Below the pieces are notes generated by a model. It was given only the letters and a program-made list of their open reading frames with translations. It did no database searches and was not told the origin of the DNA. A program made the position numbers and the translations under genes. DNA of 64,000 nucleotides from Rotaria sp. Silwood1 (taxonomy: Eukaryota > Rotifera > Eurotatoria > Philodinida > Philodinidae), in contig CAJNOP010000017.1 of the NCBI GenBank assembly GCA_905250075.1, positions 1,557,734-1,621,733 on the forward strand, written 5' to 3'. Below are positions 10,766-22,512 of this stretch, in pieces. The first letter of the stretch is position 1; every line of letters starts with the position of its first letter.

Positions 10766-12977
10766 TCTAAAAGTGAACAAAGATCAAACGAACACTGACA
10801 GAATGCTTATTGCCACGACGATGAACTACCTTCTTGCCTTTAGGATGAATACGGCTTTTTGGTCTAATATTTACATGCTGGATATTACTAACTCTTGCCT
10901 TGGCTCCGAATGAATGCGATCGATGACGATGCTAATTTGATTAGTCTATGGCAATACAAGTTCAAAATACAAAGAGCTCACTTTCGTTCTTAGCGGTCGT
11001 TGATGTGAAACTTGAATAACTTATGGTGGCAGTGGTTTTCCACGACCTGAAACAATGTGTGATTCCAAGTTGAACCCATGATAGAATTCAAGGCAAACCT
11101 CTATTTCAGACTGGTGGCGTTAGAGTCAACATCGTCTTTATCGTTGTTTCATATATATTGGAACAGAATTATTCTTTTATATTGAAAGAATCATCGGTCA
11201 CAATAGGCTTCACCACTCAAATAAATCAACTAATATGAATCGAAATAAAAAAAAGTTATTTTGAAAGTTGCCGCACACAGATACTCCGAATATAATTCAT
11301 GTTGTGCAAGTGCTTCTCGCTGAAAATCAATCTATCTCAATTCGAGTTGCTGGTTTCTTGAAAATAAATTGAATTCCATTTGTATTTCTTTTGCATGCAA
11401 TATACTTCTTATGCAAATCAGTAATCAAATTGAATTCCGTCACCCTATTTCAACAAAAAAAAAATTCATGAATTGTGCCGTTATAGCCTTACAGATGAAG
11501 CCATTTAGTTTAAATTTTTGCATGGCTCTGTAGAGAATAATATTTCTATCCAACTTCTTCTGTGTTGTGAAATAAAAACAGAACTAAAGCATACCAACTT
11601 TACTTGCTCTACAACCAGAAATCGTATTTATCTTAGTAGAACGCTTGTTATTTCCGATAGGATGTATGCAGGCATGTTCTGATGCCGACACTTTTAGCGT
11701 CAGATGTTTGACTCTCATTGAGCTCAGTTTGATAGGTTACTAACCAGGTAAGCATCACGTTTATACATGTATCATCAATATGTACTCGTCTGTTCCACTT
11801 GAGGATGGCGAAGAAAAGGTAATAATGTGTGGGCGTAAGGAAGAGCAGCTTATTAGTCATATTCACATATAACCTAATTACTGTGTTAAACTATCTAGAG
11901 ATGAAAGTTATAAAAGAAACAAAATCTGTTTTGTTTTGTAGGTTTTATTGTATCGAATAGTTTCAATGGTGGCTGTGTAGCTCACGTCTCTAGTAGCTGA
12001 ATACGTTAGCTAACTTTATTAGCTAGCAAGTTTTCGACAGATATTAAAAGCATTAATTCAAATGCATTGGAATATGTGTGTGTGTCACTAAAACAAGAAA
12101 AAAAGTTCAAGGGTACTTTCTGTAAGATACATTTTGTTGATACAATAACCTATTTCTATTTTACAAAAGCCCTTTTCTATTTCTTTATCCATAGGAATTA
12201 TTTTATCATATTTAAATCATTCTATTGCATGTTTCTCAGCCACATCTTCGCTAAAAATTTTGACGATTTCAAGAAAAATACATCATAGTCAGTACAACAA
12301 AAGTTCTAGTGTCGTCAGCATACAAATACTTCTTCTATCAATTAACAATGAACATTTTGATTGAATGCAATGAACCAGTAAGGTGTGTCAACATATAAAG
12401 AACTGTGTATGGATCAAAAGTTGAATAAGAACTAAGCAAAATTGAGTTGAGATGGAGGTCTTCGGGTTAATATCAGCTACATCAAAAGAAACACGAATAG
12501 CATATGAAAAAGAGAAAACTATTATTAATGTCCACCTCGCTTCCATTCCTATTTTTATGTTCGTGAGGAGTGTTCTAGCATCTCGATCAGAAAAGCCAAT
12601 TTTCACTTCAATTCAATCTATTGATCATTAACTTCATCGATATTTAATTCATTTTTAGCACTTTTATTTCATTGACACTAAAATAAGTACTAAGTCAGTC
12701 ATGCTAAAACATCTACTAAAAAGACACACAGACAAGTAGGGAGAAATAAAATGATTTGTTTAGAGTTTTTAATTCTTGTCATTCAATGCACGGAACATAA
12801 TCAATATGAATATGATGCCTTTGTCTAATGTTCCATTTGTTGTAACCTGAAAATGAAAAAAAAACCGTGACCAATTTCATGATTGATTGTTAAATACTTA
12901 CTGAATGGACTCAGTGTTAATTCCATCTAGCCTTGGTCTACAACATAATTGTGAAAGAAAAAACAAGATATGAACAT
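10766..12977. other. AT-rich intergenic region, no gene seen
   Basis: I found no conserved coding sequence. Frames at 11648-11866, 12067-12288 and 12388-12606 lack domain-like composition and convincing splice sites. The right end may include the 3' UTR of the minus-strand receptor that stops at 12978. Confidence 0.45.
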
Positions 12978-15900
12978 TTAATCATAGTAGGCATACTCAT
13001 GTTCATTAGAGAAACATTGTTGGATCGCTCTCCATTTCCATCCAATGAGACTACCAACTATGAGCAAAATAACCAATATTGGAATAGAAATAAGCCACCA
13101 TATCGATGTAGCTCGTTTTTGCGAAGGACCTGTTACTATAGCAAAATGAATCAAGCATATAATTATTGATGTCATTTCAAATTATTCAATACAATTCATT
13201 AATAAAAAGAAAACTGGACTATATAGGAAGAAATCTGCTGAATTTTCTCTAAAAATAAATGTCAAACTGGTTCTCTTCATGATGTTGATAGAGAATTTTT
13301 CTTCACAAATGATGAAAACTTCTGGAAGAAAATGCATCATGTAGAATTATAGTTTTATTCATCCTAGATTGTTGCTGATACTTATGAATGTGACCACAAG
13401 CAAAGGGACTTTTAGTCTAATAGAGATTCAGTTCAACCGATTCGAAGTTTGGTTTTCAGAAACAGTGGACCATAAAAATACTAAACCATAAACGAATAGG
13501 TTCATAATTTTTCTGTGCTCTGATTTGATTATAAATCTTAATAGTAGAAAATAATCCATCATGCTTCATTTCTAAAACTAGCTCGACTGTTATTCAAATA
13601 TCTAAATGGGATCTATCTTAGGCATAAATCTACAACTAAAAAATGAATTTCTAACTGAAGCAATTTTCTTGTGCCTCACGTTTCATCATCAAAGTAGCTC
13701 GTCAAACTGTTTTAAAAACATATTATAAAGGAAAAATGCTTTACAATGTTGATCATGATCACTGCATTCTGTTGTGAAAATGATATGTAAAGAAATCTGC
13801 AATTGTAGTTCATTTGATAGATATAATTTATTTCTTATGTGCACTGATAAATATCTTATTCTCTCTTTCTGACAGCTAATATCTTATTCCATCTTGTATT
13901 TGTTGATATAAAAAATTTGGATCGCAGTGTTGCATTAGGATAAATGCTAAGGAATAGTATGTTAGAATTCGACATATTATGGACTATAAATAACTGGATG
14001 AACACATATATGAAGTTCATATGTCAGATAAACAAGTTCTCAAAATTTATTTTAATAATATGCAAGATAACTCACCTGATTTTGTCCTAAATTCTTTTGA
14101 AATAACATATGTACACCCAGCACTTGTGCAACATCCCACAACTACCCTATAAATATTCTTTTGAATGTAATAATTTTCTATAAATAGAATCCTCACTTGT
14201 ATCTAGTGCCAGCTTTTAGTGGACCATTACATATTCTACGATTGACACATTTTGTCTCATTTCCTAGCATTAAACTGATAGTTTCAGTTAACTGCATTGT
14301 TTGACTAAGAAAAAAACAAATGATATAATGTAATATATACATTTGAATTCTATAAATACTGTTCTATTTTAATTTTACCTCTTATCCTTTGTTGAAGACA
14401 AAACTGGAATTTCAGCAGCCAGATAATCTATCGAAGGATTGTCCATAGCATTATCATATGTCTCATTTAAGTCCGGTATTTCTTTCATTTTTTGCATATC
14501 TGTAAGAATGTTTATCAGAAGTTCTTTGTAATAGACTACAGTTATCTCTTACCTTGACGAACATAAATCAAATATTTGAGTAAGATACCATTGTCATTCG
14601 AAAATAATGATTGATCGATATAGATAGGATATTGAGTTGGTGTCAAGTTTCGATTGTCATTGGAAACAATGATTTTTGTTTCAACATCAGTAGTGCTTGG
14701 CTTTTCAGGGGCTTCAGAGAAAAGAAAAGAAAGAACACTCAATCAAGATAATGAATATAAAAGTAAACCTACCATCTTCAGCTGTTTGATTAAAAATATA
14801 ATCTGACCATATTTTCTGATTTGAAGTGAGTTCTATATGCAGCTGATATCTAAAAAATGATTAGTTATTATAATAAAGACAACTTGAAATTTGTTGAATT
14901 ATCTATTATTGCTTGTTTTACTAATTTTGATGATTTATGTCAGAAATTATCTAGTAAAAGTTTACTAAACAATTTTTCATCAAAGAAAAAAAAATACTTG
15001 ATTATCATATGTCAATAATGATTTCGAGATCAACATGTATATAGTTGACATTATGATAAATTCTTTATGTTGATAGTCAAATAAAATTTATGTTTGTTAG
15101 ATTTTCTTAGATCAACTAATCTGATTTTGAATTATAAGTAGTTCATAAGGAATACTAATACTATTACTCTTCCAACGAAAATAATCAACAAAAACAATAT
15201 GAATATTAAGTCGAAAAAGTGATAAATGAAATCTTTGCTGAAGTTTCAAACTTATGACATGTTAATAGATCTATACTTACTTTCGATTGGGAAGAATATT
15301 TTTTGTATAATTGAATGAACGAGATCTTCTATCGGAAACTAACATTCTTTTACCATTGACAATTACAGAAAACTGATGAACATAAGTAGGCTCATCAATA
15401 GTCCAATATACAGATATATATCGAGCAGCCCATGTAGATGAAATGATTATAGGCTTTGGAGGTGCTAGATAATGAATAAGTTACGCATATTATTTTTTTT
15501 ATCGAATCATATCACTACTTACAAATTGACATAGTAAATTCTGATGAATGTGCATCAGTAAAGCCTTGTTTTTTAGTTGAAAAAAAACATTGATAATCAC
15601 ATCCTCGAGTGCTATTGAATCTCAATGTTAATGTTGTTGAACATTGTTCATGAATCTTGTTCATGTCAGTACAAACAGGTTTTTGTTCTTCTTTTGCTTT
15701 GCAAATCGTTTCCACATTGTAAAAATCACTTTGTGGAATAACATTTACACTAATGTGGGTCATATTTGGTAGCCATGTCTGTTGATAGAGCACAGGCAAT
15801 ATAGCTAACAAAAAAACAAGCAATAATAGATTAGAATATTCTGTAAAAGTATTTGTGTTCACTTACTTGTGTTGAAGTCTACCGCTTTGTAACTTACAGA

Positions 15901-18900
15901 GCGAAACGACGACCTAGAGGTATTTGCCCAACATTTATATTCGACACCAGGCATGATCGGAGTGATAGCAATGTGAGTACAAATAGAACAGTCCTTACTG
16001 ATGTTGCCTGTTACATATGAACGTGCATTTATACATTTCTGATGAAACGCAAAGCAATGTACACGAATATCATCAAAAAAGCCTCGAGGATGTTCGAAGT
16101 GAATGAGTGCCGCTGAAGTGTTTGTCTCGTTCGGTTGAACATTGAAATTGCTTGCTTTAGGTAGTTCTGGAATTTGAAAGCATTATTAGAAATGAATTTC
16201 GACAATTATTTCACATACAATGTTGCTGAATGACAAGTTTGAAATAACTCAAATTATAGACTTATGATTTAATGATGAATCTTAGTCCTTTCAAATTATA
16301 GATCAATTGTAAGAGCAATATAAATGAGTTCCTATGAAAAATGTCGATAAACTTCTATAAGAATCTTTTCACTATGTTTCGCATTATTACGGGGTTAAAA
16401 CAACGAATTTTATCATTATACATATTGCATCGAAATTATTTTCGTTGATGATATTGAAACTTATTGAAATAATGGTGTCGACATGTCAACGTCGATATTC
16501 ATATCTTCAGAGCTTACAACTTCGGCAAAGTCCTTTGTCTAAGTTATTTTAGATCAACTAATAACAAAATAATTATTAATTAACTCATGATATGGCAATC
16601 AAAATATTCAGAATTACAATTTGTTAATGTCTAAGATGATTGTAGATCTATTCAGATGACATTAAATTCTTTAGCTAATGAAATAGACCTTCTCCATCCA
16701 TGACTCAATTTTGATAGCATTTGCAGTTTGTTTTAATAGAAAAAACTTATCATATATGAACAAATCAAATGCTTATCAGATCTGGACTCAAATTGACTTA
16801 AATAAAGATTTCACTTGTTTGAAATTACTAATACTTATCATTTTCAAGTATTATTTATGTGTAAGTCTGGTACAATCTGTATTAGTGAAGATATTTTTCA
16901 ACAAGAATACATCTAATAAATATTACTAAAAAAAAGAAGATAAAGTAGTAGGGGTGATTTGTGACTTCAGCAGGTAATATGTAAATTATAATCACGATTT
17001 ATTTTCTAGAACTCATTCTTTTTAGTCAAATCTTTGAGTTTATTTTTCGGGTTTATAATACGTCTTGACTGAGCTACAAGTAATATATGGCATGAAATAG
17101 CCATTTCATATGTTAGTTTAGTTTATTCATTTTGGTTTTATCTTTGCTTTCATCCTCAGGTAGCTACTTACTCCATCTTCATTGTTACTGTGGACAGTTT
17201 ACGTCAAAATGAATAGCAAGATTCAGAGTTACACCTCAACAAGTTTCGAAATAAAATAGATTCTGAATGTTGTTCTAATTATATGTTTTAGTGTATTTTA
17301 ACTTTGGCTATGGTATTCAATTTATAAAAGTTTGCTTGAAATCAATATTTTCAAATTGTATTGAAACTTGTGTGTTGCAAAAGTTTTGTTAAACCTATAT
17401 GAGGAACTTTTGAGTCTAGTACAATGCACCTTCAATAGTGTACAAGAAATCCCTTGTCTGCTTCAAATAGTATTCGAATATCTCAATGCTTATGTAAATC
17501 ATTTCCCTTCATACAAGTCTTCAGTAAAGTGATTCAAAACTTGTCTAAAATATTGAATGTATTTCTCTGTTAAATGTGACAACACAATATTTTGAGAATA
17601 CAAACCTAATTATCTATACACCTCATAATTGTTTGTAGTAGTCTACTTGGGTCATTCCTAATTCTATCAAAAGTTCTTTTCATTCTTGTCATGAAATAAC
17701 TTCTGAATATATCTGTCAAAAATTCGAATCTAATCGAAAAATATATATATTCGAAATGACATTATTATTTAACTGAAAACCATTTTCGTATCAGTAATAA
17801 GTGAGACAGAAATTTTCATTCTACACAGATTGAATGATTTATATTCTTAACTATGATTAAATGAATAAATACGAAGAATATTTTCTTCTCATAACAATCA
17901 CAAAAATCATCTCTAAAGGCAATACTAGTTCAAAATTGTTTCATTTTCGTAGATGTTGTTTTGAATCTATAATCGTATAAGGAATATATGCATTGAAAAA
18001 TTTCTTCAACAAAATGTAAAATCAGTCAAATAAAATAATCTGATTTCCTATCTATTCAAAGCTGTATTAAAATACTGAAAACTTTTCTACTAAAAAAACA
18101 ACATTCTATGTAAGTATCGAGTAATTTAAGACATGGAGAAACAGTATTCTACTATCAACATATTTGACATAGCATCCTAAAAGCTACTGAAAACTCTGAT
18201 TTGTTTCGACGTTTTCCTCTTAGAGACATAAAACAAAAAAACTCATATAGTTGATCGAATATATTTGAAAGTTATTGAATATTAACTAGAGTCGCAATTA
18301 AACATCTTTAACTATTTTATAACAATTCTCAATTTTCTCATAAGAATAGATTTCATTTGTAACAAAATATTTCAGAATAGTGAAATAGTTAGCGTACCTG
18401 TATTGAAATTGAATGGTAATGTCTCTTTTGTGAATGTGTTATTAACAGTTTGTGTTCCAATATGTCTTGGAATAGGATTACGAATGATTGCTATATGATG
18501 AAACGAACCCGGTCTAACAGGACATGTGAATGTACAGTTAGCTGAAAGAGGCTGCTGCTTATTGTGATCCATGTCACATCGAAAGCTAAGATATTTTATT
18601 TCTGCTATTCGATGACAATGCGGCACAATGATCGACGCTAGCGTTATGTTTTCATTTATGGTCATGGTCAAATTCGTTATATTTTTTAAAGGTAATGGTT
18701 CAAGTGTAATAATAAATGTTTCATTGACAACACTTGATTTGTGACCATTCATGCTACCAAATACAAATTTCCAATCTCGACCAGCGTTTTTTTCAATATT
18801 ATTACATGTGACAATAACATTTGTGTGTTCGATAACAGGATAATAAGTCAAGTTCAAATTGCATTGTCTTACAATAGTATTATCTTTAAACACAGCTAAC

Positions 18901-20795
18901 TTCTCAGAGTCAATAATTACACAATTGTATGAGATGTTGCACACAAACATGGTCGATGTAAGTTTAACTACTTTAATAGAGCTTGCTCGATTAATATTAC
19001 AAGTTCTACCTATAAAATTAAACATTCAAAAATTAGTGACATTTAATTATATCAATTATATGAACTAGTTCGTGTGAGGATTGCTGTATAGCTTAGGATC
19101 TTACAATGGATGCTTGTCAGAAATAAACAGGTTATCAGTATGAAAGTAGGTATAGAGAGGAACAAGGATAATGATTTCTGTTTCTATCAACTCTCCTCAT
19201 GTTTCTTACTGTCTACTACCATCATTCACGCACATGGATACAATCAAGGAGTGAAATATGTATTTTAGTTTGATAAAACTTGAATAAAACATATAATTCA
19301 CTGCTATTAGATTAACAGCTTTGAGCAGTATTTCCGAGTCATATTAACCTAAGCAAAATATTTGTGTCTGCGTCAGTTCTAAATCGTCCTGTCTCTATAG
19401 AGGCTTAAATAGATTAATAATAGCGAAGAAAATAGGCATGACAAAAAAAGATATAGTGAATCCAAAAAAAGACGATTGGATTAAAATCATACATTTGACG
19501 AACTATCAAAAACGGTTTCAATAATGCACAAAATTTCTCGATCAAGACAAATTTCGTGCACATGCGGAATAGGTTTAGACATAGCAAAACTCGATCATAC
19601 GAGATATTTGTCGAAATAAAAATGAGAATTTGTAAAATTTCGAGCTGAAATATGTCACGAAAACATTGGCGATTATAAGCTATAAAAAAGTTGAAAGGTA
19701 GGTTCTTAGACTTCTTGATTATAACCGTCACTAGTTGAATCGGACTACTGAAAAAAAAATGTTTCCAATGGTGTCTTTTTTTTAACTTCTGGAAATGAAG
19801 ACCATAAACTTTAGTACAGTTTATCGAATACTTTTAGAAGCTACACTATTTCATATGGATCCATATTTTAAATTGTTTTATCGTTCAAAAACTATGATAA
19901 TATTTCGATAAAGATAGTGGTTGCATATTTGAAAAAGTATTTAGAAATATTCAAAGGTCTACTTTACCTATACGAATATTTTCGATTCGTTGATCCATTC
20001 GAAATGTATCATTGAAACTTTCTGTTCCATTATGCCTTGGAATAGGAAGACGAATGAGTGATGTATTATAAACCGAACTTGAATTTACAGAACATGTAAA
20101 TACACAGTTGTTGGGAAGAGGCTTCTGTTGATCGTTATTTATTCCGCATCGAAAGTTCAGATATTTTGTTTCAGCAACTTGATCACAATTTGGTACGAAC
20201 ACCGAGGCTGTGGTTAGCTCTTCATTAAGTGTTACATCAAAACTTGGTAGGCTCTTGAGAGGAAGTGGATCAAGAGTAACAGTAAATGTGTGATTTACAA
20301 TAGTTTGAATGGAGTCATGCTTGCTACCGAATACAAATGTCCAGTGCCGACCAGCACTATTCGTGATATTCTCATATGTCAGTCTAACAATTGTTTGACT
20401 AATATTCCGTGACATTAGTCTCATTTTGTATTGTGTTATGATTTGATTATTTCTAAAAACAGCCAACGCAAAAGAATTGTTAATATAACAAGAGTAGAAA
20501 ATATGACAGGTGAACGTGGTTGATGTTCGACTGAGTAGTTTGATGGGATTTGATTCATCAACATGACAAGTTTTGCCTGTAAGAAAAAATATTCAACTAT
20601 TGGTCAGTTTTGTGAAACATAAAAGAATACTAACCAGTTCTTACCATTTTTGCTGTCTCATCGACGATTTCATGATTGCCATTGGTAACAACCTTCATGT
20701 AGAAATCTCAAAGTTTATGTATTCAGATATTTGACATCAGTACTTACCAAAAGGAGACAAATCTGTATTAAAAACACAAGCCAAACAAGTTCCAT
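12978..20795 (-). CDS. RPTP-like type I receptor lacking a phosphatase domain
   Basis: Thirteen in-frame exons (minus order: 20795-20748, 20692-20635, 20576-19968, 19009-18398, 16166-15867, 15804-15523, 15464-15281, 14849-14773, 14711-14553, 14499-14379, 14304-14197, 14146-14076, 13135-12978) give about 928 residues. Order: signal peptide (1-16), two homologous ~203-residue modules (about 36-442), several fibronectin-III-like domains (about 442-723), then a membrane-proximal region (723-876) with CNGPLKAGTRYK and GCCTSAGC, resembling the juxtamembrane segment of receptor tyrosine phosphatases of the PTPRJ/PTPRB type. One membrane helix is at about 888-909. The tail is only about 18-20 residues and ends EHEYAYYD. 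It is rich in Asn-X-Ser/Thr sites and cysteines. Most domain exons are phase 1-1, as expected of shuffled modules. Exon 2 needs the weaker donor GTTAGT to keep frame. It is likely a cell-surface adhesion or recognition receptor; ligand unknown. Confidence 0.82.
16167..18397 (-). other. Long intron of the RPTP-like receptor gene
   Basis: This 2.2 kb AT-rich intron separates the duplicated modules from the fibronectin-type exons. I see no additional exon with matching phase, no RNA gene and no terminal-repeat element. The frame at 16711-16929 looks like chance. Confidence 0.55.
18398..20576 (-). repeat. Tandem duplicated 203-residue ectodomain module
   Basis: Two consecutive exons, 20576-19968 (609 bp) and 19009-18398 (612 bp), encode clearly homologous modules. 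Shared landmarks in order are TCxxxxxxxIKxxxxTST, LAVFxxNxI, NSAGRHW/KNAGRDW followed by xFVFGS, LxPLPLK, KYLxFRC, CxFTC and PIPRHxGT. Each probably combines an Ig-like half and a fibronectin-like half. The exons are separated by a 958 bp intron and both are phase 1-1. Protein similarity is clear while the DNA has diverged, so this is not a recent copy. Confidence 0.85.
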
Positions 20796-22157
20796 GAATA
20801 TAATAAATCTAATTATGTTTTAGATTGCTGTTATTGTTTCTTTATGTGTAACTCTAAGCACCTAATTATTATGATCAATGCATAAATTCGAATGAATGAC
20901 ATTATCAAGAAAAAAACTTACAAAAAGGATAGTGATCAAAATCGTATATACGCTATTGTCGGTGTTAAAATGATGAAATGATTTTTATCTAAAATAAAGA
21001 TTTTTCATAAAAACACCAATAATTCTTCAGTTAATATTGAATAAAACATCCTAGCATAGTTTCGTCATACATTGGTTATTTTCATGTATTCTGCAAGATA
21101 TTCGTTCGTCAGTTTATAAAGCAATATTCATTGTTTTTGATCATTATGGAAAAGTTGGATCTTGATATTTCTAGAGAGACAAATAATTTTGTTCTCAGGA
21201 AAGCCCTATCCATTTATCTCTGAAGGAAAATAAAAAGAAGTTTTAAAGATAGAATATTTAACTTCGAAATAAAAATAACACGTTCTTACATAGATACCAA
21301 AATAGAATAAGAGTAGAAAAGCAAAGTTGAAGACATTGTTTCATTGCTTAGCTTTTCGATGAAGAATTATGTTTGAACTTTGGGACGAATTAATTATAAT
21401 ATTGATTCAGACAAAATTCTGCGGAAAAAAATATATGTACACTAATGAAATTTCTATGGATGAGCTTAAATATCATTGACCCAACGAAAAATCATCAATG
21501 CAAAAGATAGTTTAAAAAATAAACTTGGAATCAATTAAGATCCGTCTTGACAATTGAGAAAAGTTGATCTTATGCTATCTGAGATTCACCTTAAATAAGG
21601 TATTTTCCGTATTTAACGATTAAACAATTTGATATCATACACAGAACTGCAGTATAGTTTTGGCATTCAGAAGTTTGGGATTTGGGTGAAAACACTATTA
21701 ACCAGCTGTAATTTCGTTGCCTTGGAAACATTTTATAATTTGATAACGTAGCAAAAGTTCAACCTTACACTTAATTCTTAACGCTTTTTATCGGTCTATC
21801 AAAAGCATCACATGATTTGATTGCACCTGTCATAGGTCTCCAAAAAAAGTTTGTCATTCATCGATATTTTTAACAAAAGTATTATGCGTGTCAAAAATAA
21901 ACAGATGTAATTGCATTCTGTGCAGATATCTCGAAGAATCGAAATTCTAGATATATGTAGTTTTCATCAATCGATAGAACATCTTATCGGACATAAAGCT
22001 TAAAAAAACTTCTCAACGAAGCTTTTAGAGACTAAATTTCAGCAATGGACAATATGACTCATCGATCAAGAAATCGTTCGACTTTAAGGAGACATGCTCT
22101 ATCCCACACAAAGTCACGCAGAACAAGAAGAAATGGAAAAATTAGCATATAGATATA
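20796..22157. other. Upstream region of the RPTP-like receptor
   Basis: AT-rich sequence with no coding frame I can support. The part next to 20795 is the presumed promoter and 5' UTR of the minus-strand receptor. Confidence 0.45.
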
Positions 22158-22512
22158 CATATATATATGGGGCTGATTAGTCTGACCGGATACCCCATTT
22201 AGGTTTTCTTTATTGTAAGGACAAAACATACTATTGTTCGGGCCATATAAGAGAGAGTAGTAGATAATCCTAGATTGACACGAGTAACTCCATGGTTTAT
22301 CCTTATAATAGTAGAGAAAAGCTACTAGCTCACACAAAAAGTTAGTAGTTTTTCTCTACTATTATAAGGATAAAACATGGGGTTGTTCGGATCAATCTAG
22401 GATTATCTACTACTCTCGCTTATATGGCCCGAACAATGATATGTTTTGTCCTTACAATAAAGAAAATCTAAATGGGGTATCCGGCCAGACTAATCAACCC
22501 CATATATATATG
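22158..22512. repeat. Palindromic foldback element, about 355 bp
   Basis: The two halves are inverted copies centred near 22335. The ends read CATATATATATGGGG then C/TTGATTAGTCTG on each strand, and both arms encode the same shadow peptide beginning MFCPYNKENLNGVSG. The arms differ by scattered substitutions and the loop is only a few bases. A short TG run adjoins the right end. This is MITE-like, but no clean target duplication can be defined because the ends are AT repeats. Confidence 0.75.

Noticed and set aside
19414..19731. 105-codon minus frame inside a receptor intron
   Set aside because: It is Phe/Ile/Cys-rich with no motif and lies between two exons whose phases already match.
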